NCBI GenBank assembly: GCA_964035575.1
Contig: OZ037865.1
Span: 310,001-374,000 of the forward strand
From: Rhynchopus sp. YZ270_cl-10
Lineage: Eukaryota; Euglenozoa; Diplonemea; Diplonemida; Diplonemidae
DNA length: 64,000 nucleotides
Reading direction: 5' to 3'
Below, piece by piece: positions 17,530 to 27,956 of this stretch. The translations under genes and the position numbers were made by a program. Numbering within the stretch: the stretch's first letter is position 1; each line of letters starts with the position of its first letter. Below the pieces are notes generated by a model. That model was not told the DNA's origin. It made no database searches and worked only from the letters and a program-made list of their open reading frames with translations.

Positions 17530-18367
17530 AGTACAATAGCAGGGGTTTGGGTTTTTTTTGGAATATTTGGTTGCGATACTAACTAGAACCAGTTTTTTTC
17601 GTTCGTTTTATTCTTTCTCGTTTTCAGCTTTCGTTTCGTTCATTCTTTTTGTGTCGACAATCGCCTAAGGACCCGCTTGGGGAACCTCGGGTGTGTACTC
17701 AATGTTGGCCAAAGCCTTTTGTGCTACGCAAGGTTTTGACCGTCAGTCGTCCTGAATCCTTGAGAGTAACTTTTATGAAAAAATCCCCTATTTTACCAGA
17801 CTAAGTTTCTCGCGAGAGTTTGTAACACTCTGGTACTTCATCTTGCGATTTCTTCTGCTTCTTTGTCGCAAAGAGGGTTTGGTTGTTACAAATTGTAGGT
17901 TACGGTTTTGAGGCCGCCCTTGTGGTAGAAGATGAAGTGTGGTGGAGGGGGAAAACACGTGATTGGGGAGTACAGCCCACACACCTCCCCTCAAGGTGTG
18001 GCAGAGTCCATCGACTCTGGGCTGACAACTTTTTGTTTTTTTTTTTGGAAAATATTTTGAGCGAGCGTTGTGTAATTCATTTTTTTTGGACCTTCAGAAA
18101 AACTTCTCACATCCATTCGCGCGGCGCTCATTTATTTCCCATTTGCTTTCTTTATTCTGGTTGTTGTTGCAAACGGCAATCTTTTCTCTTCTTTTTTTTG
18201 TTTTATTTTGTTTTGTCTTTCATCATTCCATAGGTCCACACATGAAGCGATGCTATGTACAGTACCAAAAATAATTTATAAGAAAACTAAAATCAGCAAC
18301 TATAAGACAAACCTTGCTTAGACCACCTTACAAGTTGGGGAAGCGAAGTTTAGATCGTACAAAAAAC

Positions 18368-18442
18368 CCACCTGATTTTGACCCACATTTTTTGGCGATA
18401 CTTTTCTTTATTTCGCCTCCCATTTGGGTCAAAATCAGGTGG
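18368..18442. other. Perfect inverted repeat (hairpin)
   Basis: CCACCTGATTTTGACCC pairs perfectly with its complement 40 bases later, and the spacer itself has GGCG/CGCC. No target duplication is seen, so it may be an old foldback element or a structured site. Confidence 0.65.
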
Positions 18443-18772
18443 AAAACCACAAACTTTTTACCACCTCCTTCTCTCCTCTACGCTATCAACATCCACCCTT
18501 TTTTGTGTGCTTACCTACCCAAGCTACGAAGCAGATTTTTTTTTTTTTTTTTTTTTTACGATTACCTACATTGTAGGCGGGTTTAGTGCTGCCGCGGGTG
18601 CTGGCACATGACCCTGATACTGCCTCATACCACGCTTACTTGTTGTTCTACGTGGCGGGGTTCCACACCGCTCAAGGCAGTGGGGGACAGTTTCCCTGTT
18701 CTTGTTTTGAGGGGACTACACAGACAGCACACATCTCCGATAGATTTTATAAAAGACAAGACTCTTGACCTC

Positions 18773-19651
18773 TCACTTTTCGATGCCTATTGTACGTGCC
18801 CTTTTCCCTGAGACGACAAAGAGTGGTGAGGCCCCTTTCAGTGTGACAGGGTACTCCCCGGACCAGGAGTGGATGGAGCCTGACGCTGACACAGAGGGGT
18901 TTGGGGAGCTGGGCGTGCCTTGGGCGTTACCTTGGTCCGAAGCGGAGTGGGAGAGCCCGCCTGAGGACGATACGACCACGAAACGGCCGCTTTTTGAGTC
19001 GACACCAACCGCATTCGCGCCTCCTACACGCGATGCTGCTGTCATCAGCTGTGCCCTCGCTGCTGGCGGTACATAGTATACATTCAGATCTGACTCCTCC
19101 AAATATTGTAGATCGTCCACATCAACGAGGCCCAACCCATCCAACCTTCTCATAACGTGCTCTACAGCAGCCGTTCCCACCACATCCCGTACAAACCTCC
19201 GTAGCTTCCCCCCAGATGAAGCCTTTGAACGGCATGGCTTAAGCAGCTTTTCCTTTTCAAAGCTTTCTTTGACGTCAGGGGTTTTCCGTGTCTTGCGTGC
19301 CTTCTGCGATGTGTGTGTGAGGGGGGTGGTTGGTGCTTTCGTGGGGGCGGCAGGGACAGTCGCGCTCGCAACAAAGCTGCAGGAGGAGCGGTGTGAGGTG
19401 CGGAGGGGGGCAGTAGGGGTGCGTTGGGATTCGTGGCCGTGTGTCGTGGTCGTGCTGTGTGCTGATGCCTGCAGGACTGCTGGGGGTGCGGCCTTCTTAG
19501 GTGCGTCGACCCACCTTGCCGCACAGTCATCACTCGCAAGCCCTGCAGGATGAGGTTTTCCCGGTACGGAGAAAGGGCAGATGCGCTCCTGTCGGTCATG
19601 CTTGATGTACGGTTCCGTCACAGCGCTTGAATACGTCGCGTCTACGGGCAT
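18773..19651 (-). CDS. Protein with C-terminal SAM-like domain
   Basis: The protein has 292 residues from the first ATG (MPVDATYSSAV). The N-terminal half is rich in Ser, Thr, Pro and Ala and looks disordered. Residues about 150-208 (LRRFVRDVVGTAAVEHVMRR to LQYLEESDLNVYYVPPAARA) have the size and pattern of a SAM domain, including the typical 'DDLQYLEESDL' helix turn. SAM domains form protein-protein or RNA contacts. The tail is Ser/Gly-rich. A CTTACCAG acceptor-like site lies about 25 bases before the ATG. Overall function is unknown. Confidence 0.7.
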   Translation of the reverse strand: MPVDATYSSAVTEPYIKHDRQERICPFSVPGKPHPAGLASDDCAARWVDAPKKAAPPAVLQASAHSTTTTHGHESQRTPTAPLRTSHRSSCSFVASATVPAAPTKAPTTPLTHTSQKARKTRKTPDVKESFEKEKLLKPCRSKASSGGKLRRFVRDVVGTAAVEHVMRRLDGLGLVDVDDLQYLEESDLNVYYVPPAARAQLMTAASRVGGANAVGVDSKSGRFVVVSSSGGLSHSASDQGNAQGTPSSPNPSVSASGSIHSWSGEYPVTLKGASPLFVVSGKRARTIGIEK

Positions 19652-20810
19652 ATTATTGTGTATTGGGTGAAAACCTGGTAAGTGGGTAAAAAAATTGAAA
19701 CATTTTGCCACTGATTATCCTCACTAATCTACAAAAACATACACAGAATTGACTGGACATCGCACCCTAACATTAGGCCGGCCACACGCGAGGTTGCCTC
19801 TCTCGCTCTCAGGGGTGCTGACACAACAGGCTCGCGAAGAGCCCCACACACAGACCACACATACACATACACCCAAAATGGCTGACCATATCAATGTCGC
19901 CGCAGTGATCTACATCGATGTGGACACGGCCGATGACGACGAGGTCACCACCGTGACCCGCGACTTCCCTGCGAATTCCGCTAGAGGACGGTAATGATAG
20001 AGTACGTCAATATCGGAGCGGCAAGATGCTGGATGAGGCTGAGGCTTTGGTGGGGCGGGTCGTGGTATACGTGGCAAGGGAGAACGTGAACGGTGCGGCT
20101 GATGGAGGAACCGGACGACGAGAACTGCGAACTGGGCAGAAGAAAACCGATTGGTGGGTTTTCCATTTTTCTTCAAAAACGGACCTGTCGAAGTAAGACT
20201 GAGCGTAGGAGGAGAGACGTTCAACGCCGAAATCGATGGAATTGTCATCGGGAGACGAATACTTCGAACACATCAACGGAGAGAGCAAACTGTGGGGAAA
20301 GGCTTCATCACAGCAGACCTTCGAGAGCATGTTTAGTGAGGACAAGACTACAAAAAAAGGTTGTCATTCGAAAGGAAATGGAGAAGTTGCGAGAGAGAGA
20401 GAGAGGAGGGCGATAGGGGGGTAATGCGTATTTTGCTTTCTCTACCTGAATTCACAATCAGAGAAAATAACTGTTTTTTTTTCTTTTTGTAAGTTTTTGA
20501 AGATCTTTGTTTTTTTTTGGCAGTTCATGGAACTCCCACCCCACCCCCCCATTTTGTCCACTCTCGAGACAATTTTTTTTTTTGGGAACATCACCAAAAA
20601 AATTGAAATCAGTCCATAATAAAGGACTCCATTTTCCTGCCAAAAAGAAAAATGCCATTTCTTGTTGCATCGAACAACCAAAACAGCAGGGTTTTTTCTG
20701 CACTTCTTCGAACAATTTTTTTTTGTAAACTTTTTGTTCTAAAAAGCTTCTATCTCTCTCACCTCTGCAACTCTTTTTTCAACTCCACTCTTGAAAAAAA
20801 AAAACACTCA
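19652..20810. other. Intergenic region with a plus-strand gene remnant
   Basis: The GC-rich half (19750-20430) contains the BTB-like remnant described separately. The rest (20430-20810) is A/T-rich with T runs, and I see nothing in it. Confidence 0.6.
19878..20424 (+). pseudogene. Broken plus-strand gene, possibly BTB/T1-like
   Basis: Protein-like pieces follow one another in different frames. The first is MADHINVAAVIYIDVDTADD at the 5' end, after an ATG in good context. The next are LDEAEALVGRVVVYVAREN (about 20027-20090) and MEEPDDENCELG. Then GPVEVRLSVGGETFNAEIDG comes near 20180-20235 and SSGDEYFEHINGESKLWGKA near 20240-20300. The last two resemble the start of a BTB/potassium-channel T1 fold (V.L.VGGE.F, then EYF). 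Frame changes are needed about every 60-100 bases and no donor/acceptor pairs fit well, so decay is more likely than many tiny introns. Family assignment is weak. Confidence 0.4.
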
Positions 20811-21191
20811 TCATTTCCCACCTTTCGCTTTTTGGTTCCGTTGTTTGATCCCAGAGTTGGGGGGGTCTTTTTCGACGACTGTGGTTGTTGTCGGGCCGCC
20901 AGATGCGGCGAGTTCACGTGCCTCCTTCTCATCGCGCAGCCATGCATCCACCGAGCTTTGAGGCACCCACTGTACCCGGTCACGTGCCCAGAGTGTCCAC
21001 GGCGGGCACACAACGAGAACACACAGGACCACCCCTACACCGAACACAGTCAACATCATCAAGGCGCTCTGCGTGAACGCGCCCATCACAAAGGCCACAA
21101 CCCCGGAGGCCCACAGAATGCCCTGTGTGGTCTGCTCCATCGTCCGCAGTGCCTTCAAACTCACTCCATCAGATGACAGAATGCCACCCAT
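20811..21191 (-). CDS. SPCS1: Signal peptidase complex subunit 1
   Basis: The 126-residue protein from MGGILSSDGVSLKALRTMEQ matches the SPC1/SPCS1 family. It has two adjacent membrane segments (about residues 24-43 and 44-63) with short cytosolic ends, closed by the family hallmark PPW..W.R..VQWVP. SPCS1 is a small non-catalytic subunit of the endoplasmic reticulum signal peptidase and helps select substrates. The C-terminal 45 residues are a polar, lysine-rich extension not found in short homologues. The frame is open upstream, but the ATG chosen gives the normal family length and follows a pyrimidine-rich stretch with CAACAG. Confidence 0.85.
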   Translation of the reverse strand: MGGILSSDGVSLKALRTMEQTTQGILWASGVVAFVMGAFTQSALMMLTVFGVGVVLCVLVVCPPWTLWARDRVQWVPQSSVDAWLRDEKEARELAASGGPTTTTVVEKDPPNSGIKQRNQKAKGGK

Positions 21192-22074
21192 CTTTGCACT
21201 AATTTCTGTTGGTTGTGGTGGTGGAGAAAAACATAAAAAGATACGAAGTCCACAAAAACAAAAAGCGAAGATCGAGGACAGTCCTGGCCTAACCCGGGTG
21301 CCCGGTGACGGGTTCAGATCTTTTTTTTCTCCAATATTTCCAAAATTTTCATTATGCGCTTGGGAACCTTCAACCCCTCCTTCAACCCCAAAGGGGAAGA
21401 CAAATACAGCAGTCGAGGAAAGTGACGGGAAGCCTTCTTGTAGAACACTGCGACAAATGCTCGCAACCACGGTAGCAAAGTGCGTTGGCGCGCTAGAGAG
21501 AGGCACTGAAATAAACACTTCTCAGAGAAGGAGGGTTTGAGTGCACTCGAAAGATAGACTAACACCCAGCACATCCACAACTTTAGTCTCTACCGTGAGC
21601 GGCAAATTTCTTATCGGTGTAGTACCTACGGAGACCACCAGGATCTCCATGATCAAGGACGAAGAGCGTCCCGTGGCGGAGGTAAGGGCATTGGAATGGA
21701 ATTTGTAAAGGACAATTTCAACCTATCGATAGAAGTCACCCCGCTCCTTTGCGGTGGAAATATTTGCAGTACCCGGACCCTCGCAGCTTTTTAGCAATGT
21801 TTAGACCTAGAGTATGGCTAAAAAAAAGCCAATACCCAGTTGCTGTCCATGCTGCAACGCTTCTGTGGTGTTGCAATAATGCAAAGTGTGACGTGCCAAT
21901 CTCTAGTCATCTACGCATAGAAAGGGTCAAGAAAAGAAAAGAACGACGTTGTCAAGATGAACGCTTACATAGTGGAAACTAAAATAGGATGGGGGGAAAA
22001 AATTACTTTTTTTGTGCGCATTTTTTCTTGTGCAGCGTGGGAAGTCGGTTCTCTCAAAAATAAGAAAAGAAAAG

Positions 22075-22119
22075 TTGGAAGTGCAAACGCCTCACCGTAC
22101 ATCGGCAGGAGGCACCGAG
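22075..22119 (+). repeat. Family C repeat
   Basis: GTTGGAAGTGCAAACGCCTC followed by ATCGGCAGGAGGCACCGAG; the ends GTGC and GCAC can pair. Confidence 0.6.
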
Positions 22120-22243
22120 AAAAGTCTTTTTTTTTGTAAGATGACGTTCGAATGTCTGAAGTAACCTTGCAACGAATTGGCTAAAGCTCCCTTGGAAAAG
22201 GGGGGCAGAACACCCGGCTGGAAAAATAAAAGAAACGTTTATC

Positions 22244-22280
22244 AGATGAACCTAAGCCTCCATGGTGCGCTCAGTTACCT
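22244..22280 (+). repeat. Family A hairpin repeat, diverged
   Basis: GATGAACCTAAGCCTC and GCTCAGTTACCTA match the family ends; the stem is imperfect. GTTTATCA precedes it. Confidence 0.5.
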
Positions 22281-22519
22281 AATAAAAACCCCTCCCCGCA
22301 ATCTAAAGTACAACGCAACTCTGCGTCTCTGGGCACATAACTACATTCTGTCTATTGTGCTTTCATCCACGAAGTGGATGACAATAAAAACAGTAATTTC
22401 TTGGGAGATGAAAAAAAAAGTGAAGTTATTAATGCAGGCACCTCCGACTGACCCACGTACGATGCCAGCCATCCGGATGAAAGCACAACTACCCTGCGGC
22501 CAACAACAGAAGATGTAAA

Positions 22520-23330
22520 AAGGAAACCTAATGACTGGCCCGTACCGTAAGAGAACGAGGGCGGTTCACAACCGCTCGACAGCCGGCGGCCCACCTTCCG
22601 TTGAAGAGTTGTGAGCTTACAGGTACTGCAGTTCGCTGCACCCAACGCTTGGTGCACGATAGTCTACACAAGAGAGCAGAAACCCAAAAACACAAAAAGG
22701 GGTGGGCGGGGGGGTCACAACATCTCTCTCTTGGCGCCCCATGCTGTACCGACAGTTGGGCCTCACCCTTTCTCTTAGGGATATACATGGACGTCCTTAC
22801 AGGCAGCACACCGTAACCCAAAGGCGTGGCAGAGAGACTCCGTAGAGCGACTCTGGCCTGACCGCTGGCCATTTATGCTCCGGGTGCGAGCACCCATCAT
22901 AGCATAGGGGGGCCAGCCTGACCCAGCATTTATATACCCTGCCAGGGTGAACTAGCATAAAAGAGGGCAGGGGCGTTTAGACCCTGAGGACTAGGGGAAG
23001 TCCCGCATACCCCAACAGAAAGACAAAGGCTATGCACTGGTGATATAGGAGAGGCAGGGTTGCTGAAAAACAAAAAGACCCTGAAGGCACAAAAACGCCC
23101 CGCATACCCCTCCTCGCCTCCTGTTTTGTAATCTCTCAGGTAGGAGACATCGGTTCGAGCGGTCAACACCTTCATAGAGTTTCTGGAGGAACGGACCCCC
23201 GGATGCAATTTAAGGTCCAGCCCAGGACCAAAAAAAAAAAAACGTGTGGGGGGGATCAATCTCACCAGGCGCATCAGCCTCACCCATCAAAGGGCCAGGA
23301 TGCTACGGTGGTTTTGAAAATCAGGCGTGG
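22520..23330. ncRNA. Candidate structured RNA locus (unassigned)
   Basis: This GC-rich block lacks a convincing reading frame but has strong foldable elements. At 22864-22917 GCTGGCC, ATGCT and GGGTGC pair in order with GCACCC, AGCAT and GGCCAGC, giving one extended arm. ACCCTGCCAGGGT follows at 22938, and GGACT..AGTCC occurs near 22992-23007. I tested it by eye against RNase P, MRP and SRP RNA and could not make a match. A decayed protein gene is the alternative. Confidence 0.25.
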
Positions 23331-23408
23331 AGTTTTCCCTGCAGGATCAGTTGTTTTTTTTCCCCCCCCTGCCTTGAAAATCTTCTTAAGCGTCACTCTT
23401 TCAATCTC

Positions 23409-25370
23409 TCACGGTACTATTTTTCTCTGTTTTTTGTTTCGTTCAAACAGAAGCACTCCATGAAGGTGCCGACACCGTCGTGTCCGCAGTGCCTTCTCGA
23501 GGTTGTGGAGGTGCAGGGGCAGGCCGTCCGGGAGGTCGCTGTCTGCACGCGGGGCTGGGGGCAGGGGTGGGAGGCACACTACTGCCGCTGCCTCTGCCCC
23601 TACACTCTCCTCTTCGGACGGAGACACACCTGAGCAGCTCAGCGCGAATGCAGCCTCTTCAGACCCATTACCATCGCTGCTTTGACTCAGTAACTGCCGT
23701 CGTGGCGGCTTCTTTACCACTTTACGCGGTTTCTTCGCCGCTGCTGCAATTCTGTGTGCAGCCGAATCCATTACCTTCTGAGCCGGCAGCACCATAGTGG
23801 TGGTAGATGCCGCCGTCACCACCGACACCCGACTGTTATGACTAAAATTCGTATCCCTCGAAGCATTGCTTTGTGTCGACCCTCTCTTCGCCCCCCACTT
23901 CAATTTGCGGATCATTGAATGCGATTTTGCAGAAACCCCCTCTCGAGAAACAGCAGAAAGTGTAGACAACGTTTTCTTTGGTTTGATAGGAGGAAGCATG
24001 GAGAGAGCTGATTTCGCCATTTTCGTGAACGCAATTTTTTGGGTTTGTTTCAATCTTTTTTTGATGGGGAGGTGGTGTCCACCGCTGCCTTTTCGTGGTG
24101 GGTTTGGGGTGTGGGTATCATCGCTGTCAGAATCGCTGCTGGAAGAGGAGGATAGAGTGTGATCTGAAGATCCAAAAGAGTTGAAACGGTTGTCTTCAAT
24201 GTTGGGTGAGTCATCGGATGCGTCTTCGTCGTCTTCAATTTCATTCAGTTCATCGTCATCAGGAGCTACATCATCCTCATTCGAAGCAGAATCCACCTCC
24301 GACACCGACTCTGAAGCGGATTCGGTATCCTCTTTCTTCTTCTTCACCTTTTTCTTTTTTTTCTTCTTTTTTTTGCTTTTTTTTAGATTTATTGCGCTTC
24401 GTCGTGCAGGAGAACCTCTTGGACTCGCGAGGTTCGCAGCCTCTGTCGAATCCTCCGAAGAAGTATCGAGCGTAACTTCTTCTTCCTCTTCGTCATGATG
24501 AAAAAAATTTGGCGCAGAAAGGTTGGTCTGAGGGGCCGCAGTTTGTACTGGAGGTGGTGGAGGTGCTACGGCATGCAATGCAGCATTTGTTGGTATTCGC
24601 TCGATGCGAACCGAACGCTTTCCTTCCAACGCTGCTTGAAGGTCTCTGCTCCGTCGGAGCTCCTTCAACTCTAGCTCCTCCACAGCTTCTCTTGCCCTCT
24701 TCTCTCTCGCAGTCTGCAGCTTCTGGAGCACATCACCCCATCGTTCTCTTCTCCCCCTATCTGCTTGGACTACCCCTTCTAGTGTAGACACATCTCCTTC
24801 TTCTATGAAGGACGCCATCATCTTTGTCGCCAGCTCCTCAGCGAATGCGTCGCGTAGGTCCTCCTCCATATCGCTGTCGATGTTGGAGTCAGGTGAACGT
24901 TGTGACAGAGGAAGCGACTCGTCGCTGCTGTATGTCATATGGGAAGCGATGGAGCCGTGGCGTGAGGTGTTTCCTGACCGTTTCCCCTTTTTGGTTTTTG
25001 TCGCCCGGCGTGCTCTACGCAATGAGGTTTTTCGATCAATATGCGGCTGTACCCTCGCCGAAGCCTCCTCTATCCACGCTGCAATCTCATCTGTCAACGG
25101 TCTGCACGGAATCGCCTTCGGGGGAAGCCTTGACTTCTCCGCGCACACCTCCTTCTCCACAACCCCGATCGTTCTGTGCTCCACGACACCCCCCAAATCA
25201 GGCGCATACACAGGGTTGACCATAAGCATGTCTGTGAAGGGGTCCAAGTATTCTCCGGGTACAGGCTGGCCATGGTATTTTTGTAAACGTCGCTGTATGC
25301 GGCGAAGGTCGCGTTGTCGTTTGAAGAAGTCAAGCAGAAGTCTTTTGCGGAACTGGGAGAAGTGTGACAT
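23409..25370 (-). CDS. Hypothetical acidic/lysine-rich protein
   Basis: The protein has 653 residues. The first 115 (MSHFSQFRKRLLLDFFKRQR to AAWIEEASARVQPHI) are ordered and basic/helical. Residues about 170-255 form a likely coiled coil with an EEL.TKMMASFIEEG segment. Then come proline-rich (PPPPPV), acidic (DEEEEEVTLDTSSEDS), polylysine (KKSKKKKKKKKKVKKKK) and Ser/Asp-rich stretches that look disordered. This composition is common in nucleolar or chromatin-linked proteins, but no domain is recognised. The ATG follows a strong pyrimidine tract (25374-25405 on the coding strand). No intron is evident. Confidence 0.75.
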   Translation of the reverse strand: MSHFSQFRKRLLLDFFKRQRDLRRIQRRLQKYHGQPVPGEYLDPFTDMLMVNPVYAPDLGGVVEHRTIGVVEKEVCAEKSRLPPKAIPCRPLTDEIAAWIEEASARVQPHIDRKTSLRRARRATKTKKGKRSGNTSRHGSIASHMTYSSDESLPLSQRSPDSNIDSDMEEDLRDAFAEELATKMMASFIEEGDVSTLEGVVQADRGRRERWGDVLQKLQTAREKRAREAVEELELKELRRSRDLQAALEGKRSVRIERIPTNAALHAVAPPPPPVQTAAPQTNLSAPNFFHHDEEEEEVTLDTSSEDSTEAANLASPRGSPARRSAINLKKSKKKKKKKKKVKKKKEDTESASESVSEVDSASNEDDVAPDDDELNEIEDDEDASDDSPNIEDNRFNSFGSSDHTLSSSSSSDSDSDDTHTPNPPRKGSGGHHLPIKKRLKQTQKIAFTKMAKSALSMLPPIKPKKTLSTLSAVSREGVSAKSHSMIRKLKWGAKRGSTQSNASRDTNFSHNSRVSVVTAASTTTMVLPAQKVMDSAAHRIAAAAKKPRKVVKKPPRRQLLSQSSDGNGSEEAAFALSCSGVSPSEEESVGAEAAAVVCLPPLPPAPRADSDLPDGLPLHLHNLEKALRTRRCRHLHGVLLFERNKKQRKIVP

Positions 25371-26300
25371 AGTGCAGGGGAAGGGGAAGGTGAAGGTGAA
25401 GGGGTACTGTTAGTAGTGGAAGTGTGTTTGATGCGTTAAAAAAAAAAGGTGTCAACTTGTCGTCCCCTTCGTTGTTTGATGCGGTGACGCTTCCACGCAC
25501 ACTGTCTCGTATCGTGGTGTGCTGGGGGAAGGCAGAGAGCATGAAACACCATTTTTGACACGTCGACACGTCGTGTCTGTCTAGATAGTAAGAGTACCAG
25601 ACAAAACAAGAAGGCAAACTGATAATACGGTAATGTACCCTAAAAACCCACACTTGCGGTAATTCACAAGGTGGAATACAGCAAAATGAACGCATCGGTA
25701 CCAAAAGCGGAATATTGGTTTTACCGGTTTGTCATCATGTAGGCGGAAAGAAAGATAAAAGAGCATCGCTCTCGCCCACATGTTCATGGCACTTCGTCCA
25801 CCTTGTGCCCTTTGCCTCCTTGCAGACTATGAACACACATACATCATCATAAGGGGTAACAGATCTATTCCCCAAAAAAACTTGACGAGTTGCGTCTCGT
25901 AAATTTGTGAAGAGGTTGAAGAGCTGGAACGCTTCCTCACCCCCTGATCACACCTGGAGAAAAATTATTAGGCATGCACTTGACGTTTGGATAAAGAAAA
26001 ACAGAGACGAAAGAGGTTAGGGACGAAGAGTTGAATTCTTGACCGGATACCCATACTCAGTCACACATAAATAAAGCAACGGAGAGCAAGACACAGAGAG
26101 AGGTCACGCAGATAAAAGACCAAACACACTGCATTTTTGTGTTCATGTTCTCGTATTGTCCCTTTCCCCCCAACCCAAATAGCGGTAAATATCTTCTCTC
26201 AAAGTCTGTCGATGTACTTCTCGCAATGCCGATCCTACAAGGCGTAACCTCAGTGGGAGTGTTTAGTTCAGTTGCCGAAAACAGACAGGCACAATATACC
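25371..26300. other. Intergenic region, nothing recognised
   Basis: AT-rich without a supported gene. The part next to 25370 is the pyrimidine tract of that gene. The segment 25440-25520 (GTCGTCCCCTTCG, TTGATGCGGTGACGCTTCCA) recurs around 40700-40765 as a dispersed repeat. Confidence 0.6.
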
Positions 26301-27956
26301 TTATTGCGAAAAGACTTCCCCACGGTGCTCGAGGAGAACCTGCACCACATCTGCATGTTGTTTCTCACTCGCATGGTCCAATGCAGTGTGGCCCAACAAA
26401 TTGATGTGACTCACGTCCACCTCTGGCAAGCCCACAAGATAGCGCACAGTCTCGATAGCTCCATGACGCGCCGCAACGTTGAGGCATCTGTCACCCTTTA
26501 CATCCACCTCACACACGTCCCCACCTGCTTCGACCAACATCTGCACAATTTCAGGATATTTCACCGTACAACCACAGTGCAGAGGCGTACGTCCCTTGCT
26601 GTCCTTTGCTTCGACGTCTGCCCCAGCGTCAATGAGCACCTTCACCACATCTGAGTGCTTCTGTAACACTGCGCGGTGCAGTGAAGTGCAGCCCCTGTAA
26701 TCTGAGTCATTCAGGTCCACTTCCGGCAAGCCCACAAGATAGCGCACAGTCTCGGTGTGTCCATAATAGGCCGCAAGGATAAGACACGTGTAGCCCTGGT
26801 TGTCTGTGACACGCACCCCCGCACCTGCTTTCACCAACAGCTTCACAACGTCTAGTGCTCCTGAAAAGCAAGCCAACAGCAGAGGCGAACGTCCCAGGTA
26901 GTCCTTTGTCTCGACGTCTGCCCCTGCATCAATGAGCACCTCTACCACATCTGTATGCTTTGCATACGCTGCGCAGTACAACGACGTGTAGCCTTTGTTA
27001 TCCTTGTGACTCAGGTCCACCTGTGGCAAGCCCGCAAGATAGCGCACAGTCTCGCTGTGTCCACAATAAGCCGCAATGATAAGACATGTGGCTCCTGCAA
27101 TGTCTGTGGCACGCACTCCTGCACCTGCTTTCACCAACATTTTCACAATCTGGACATTCGCAGCATCACTTGCCACGAGGAGTGGCGAACGTTCGTCGTC
27201 GTTCTTTCCCTCAATATCTGCCCCTGCATCAATGAGCACCTCCACCACATCTGCATGCTTTTCATACACTGCGCAGTGCAACGCAGACCAGCCGTCATCA
27301 GATTGGTGATTCACGTCCACCTCCTTCAAGCCCAGAAGATAGCGCACAGTCTCGGTGTGTCCACGGTGTGACGCACACGTGAGACATGTGTTTCCTTTGT
27401 TGTCTGTGACACGCACCCCCGCACCTGCTTTCACCAACAGCTTCACAACTGCAAGTGCTCCTGAACGGGAAGCACAGTGCAGAGGCGGACGTCCCATGTC
27501 ATCCTTTGTTTCGATATCTGCCCCTGCATCAATGAGCACCTGACACACTGCAGGGTCTGCCCACATGGCTGGACAGGCACGCCCTTCTGTATCCTCCTGC
27601 CCGTGTGGGACAAACGCAACGTTGCTGCAGACTGACTTCCAATGCTGCAAGAGGACCTCCGTGCATGCAACGTGGTCTGCGTGGACGCACTCACTCAGCA
27701 AGTTCCCGAAGCCCATCTGCGTTGTCTCAACATACGGAAGAAGTGCGAGGCGTTCCTTGTGGTTCCCTCTGCACGCCTCGCGCACAGCATCCAAGACCAC
27801 TGTTTTGTTGACCGTGTCTGGGCTGAGCTTCTCAAGTCCCGCCCGCACAGCAGTCGTGTCCCCCTTCTTGGCAGCCACCTCGTCTGCAGAAAGCTTTCTT
27901 CTCTTTGGTGGGTTCTCGCCCAATGTAGTGTCCACATCCACGTGTCGCTTCGACAT
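26301..27956 (-). CDS. Ankyrin-repeat protein 2
   Basis: This 551-residue paralogue of the ankyrin protein at 7625-9181 shares the start MSKRH and a KRRKLS nuclear-signal-like run. A helical leader (to about residue 105) is followed by ankyrin repeats to the end. Typical units are GRPPLHCASRSGALAVVKLL, GNTCLTCASHRGHTETVRYL and GWSALHCAVYEKHADVVEVL. As in the paralogue, three ankyrins make a 100-residue block with a 300-bp DNA period, here about four blocks and more diverged from each other. It ends with ADVVQVLLEHRGEVFSQ. A protein-binding scaffold is the likely role. Confidence 0.9.
   Translation of the reverse strand: MSKRHVDVDTTLGENPPKRRKLSADEVAAKKGDTTAVRAGLEKLSPDTVNKTVVLDAVREACRGNHKERLALLPYVETTQMGFGNLLSECVHADHVACTEVLLQHWKSVCSNVAFVPHGQEDTEGRACPAMWADPAVCQVLIDAGADIETKDDMGRPPLHCASRSGALAVVKLLVKAGAGVRVTDNKGNTCLTCASHRGHTETVRYLLGLKEVDVNHQSDDGWSALHCAVYEKHADVVEVLIDAGADIEGKNDDERSPLLVASDAANVQIVKMLVKAGAGVRATDIAGATCLIIAAYCGHSETVRYLAGLPQVDLSHKDNKGYTSLYCAAYAKHTDVVEVLIDAGADVETKDYLGRSPLLLACFSGALDVVKLLVKAGAGVRVTDNQGYTCLILAAYYGHTETVRYLVGLPEVDLNDSDYRGCTSLHRAVLQKHSDVVKVLIDAGADVEAKDSKGRTPLHCGCTVKYPEIVQMLVEAGGDVCEVDVKGDRCLNVAARHGAIETVRYLVGLPEVDVSHINLLGHTALDHASEKQHADVVQVLLEHRGEVFSQ
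26600..27560 (-). repeat. 300-bp tandem coding repeat in ankyrin gene 2
   Basis: GCATCAATGAGCACC or a one-base variant recurs at 26627, 26927, 27227 and 27527. Divergence between blocks is higher than in the first ankyrin gene. Confidence 0.85.

Larger units (their letters stand above)
16880..18772. other. Intergenic region with family A and I repeats and a palindrome
   Basis: No gene is supported. It contains repeat I (17386-17434), a family A hairpin, a segment (17630-17700) that loosely matches 46030-46100, and a perfect inverted repeat at 18368-18442. Confidence 0.65.
21192..23408. other. Long intergenic region with an unexplained GC-rich block
   Basis: A possible 86-residue minus-strand reading frame lies at 21314-21574 (ending RIMKILEILEKKK), but it has no recognised relatives and low support. 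The stretch 21595-21720 has short protein-like frames. Family C (22075) and A (22244) repeats follow, and then a GC-rich block with strong hairpins (22430-23330) whose nature is unclear. Confidence 0.5.

Noticed and set aside
22940-23020. RNase P/MRP RNA, because of GGGGAAGTCCC and ACAGAAA
   Set aside because: The order and spacing of the conserved regions do not fit, and no pairing typical of P4 could be made by eye.
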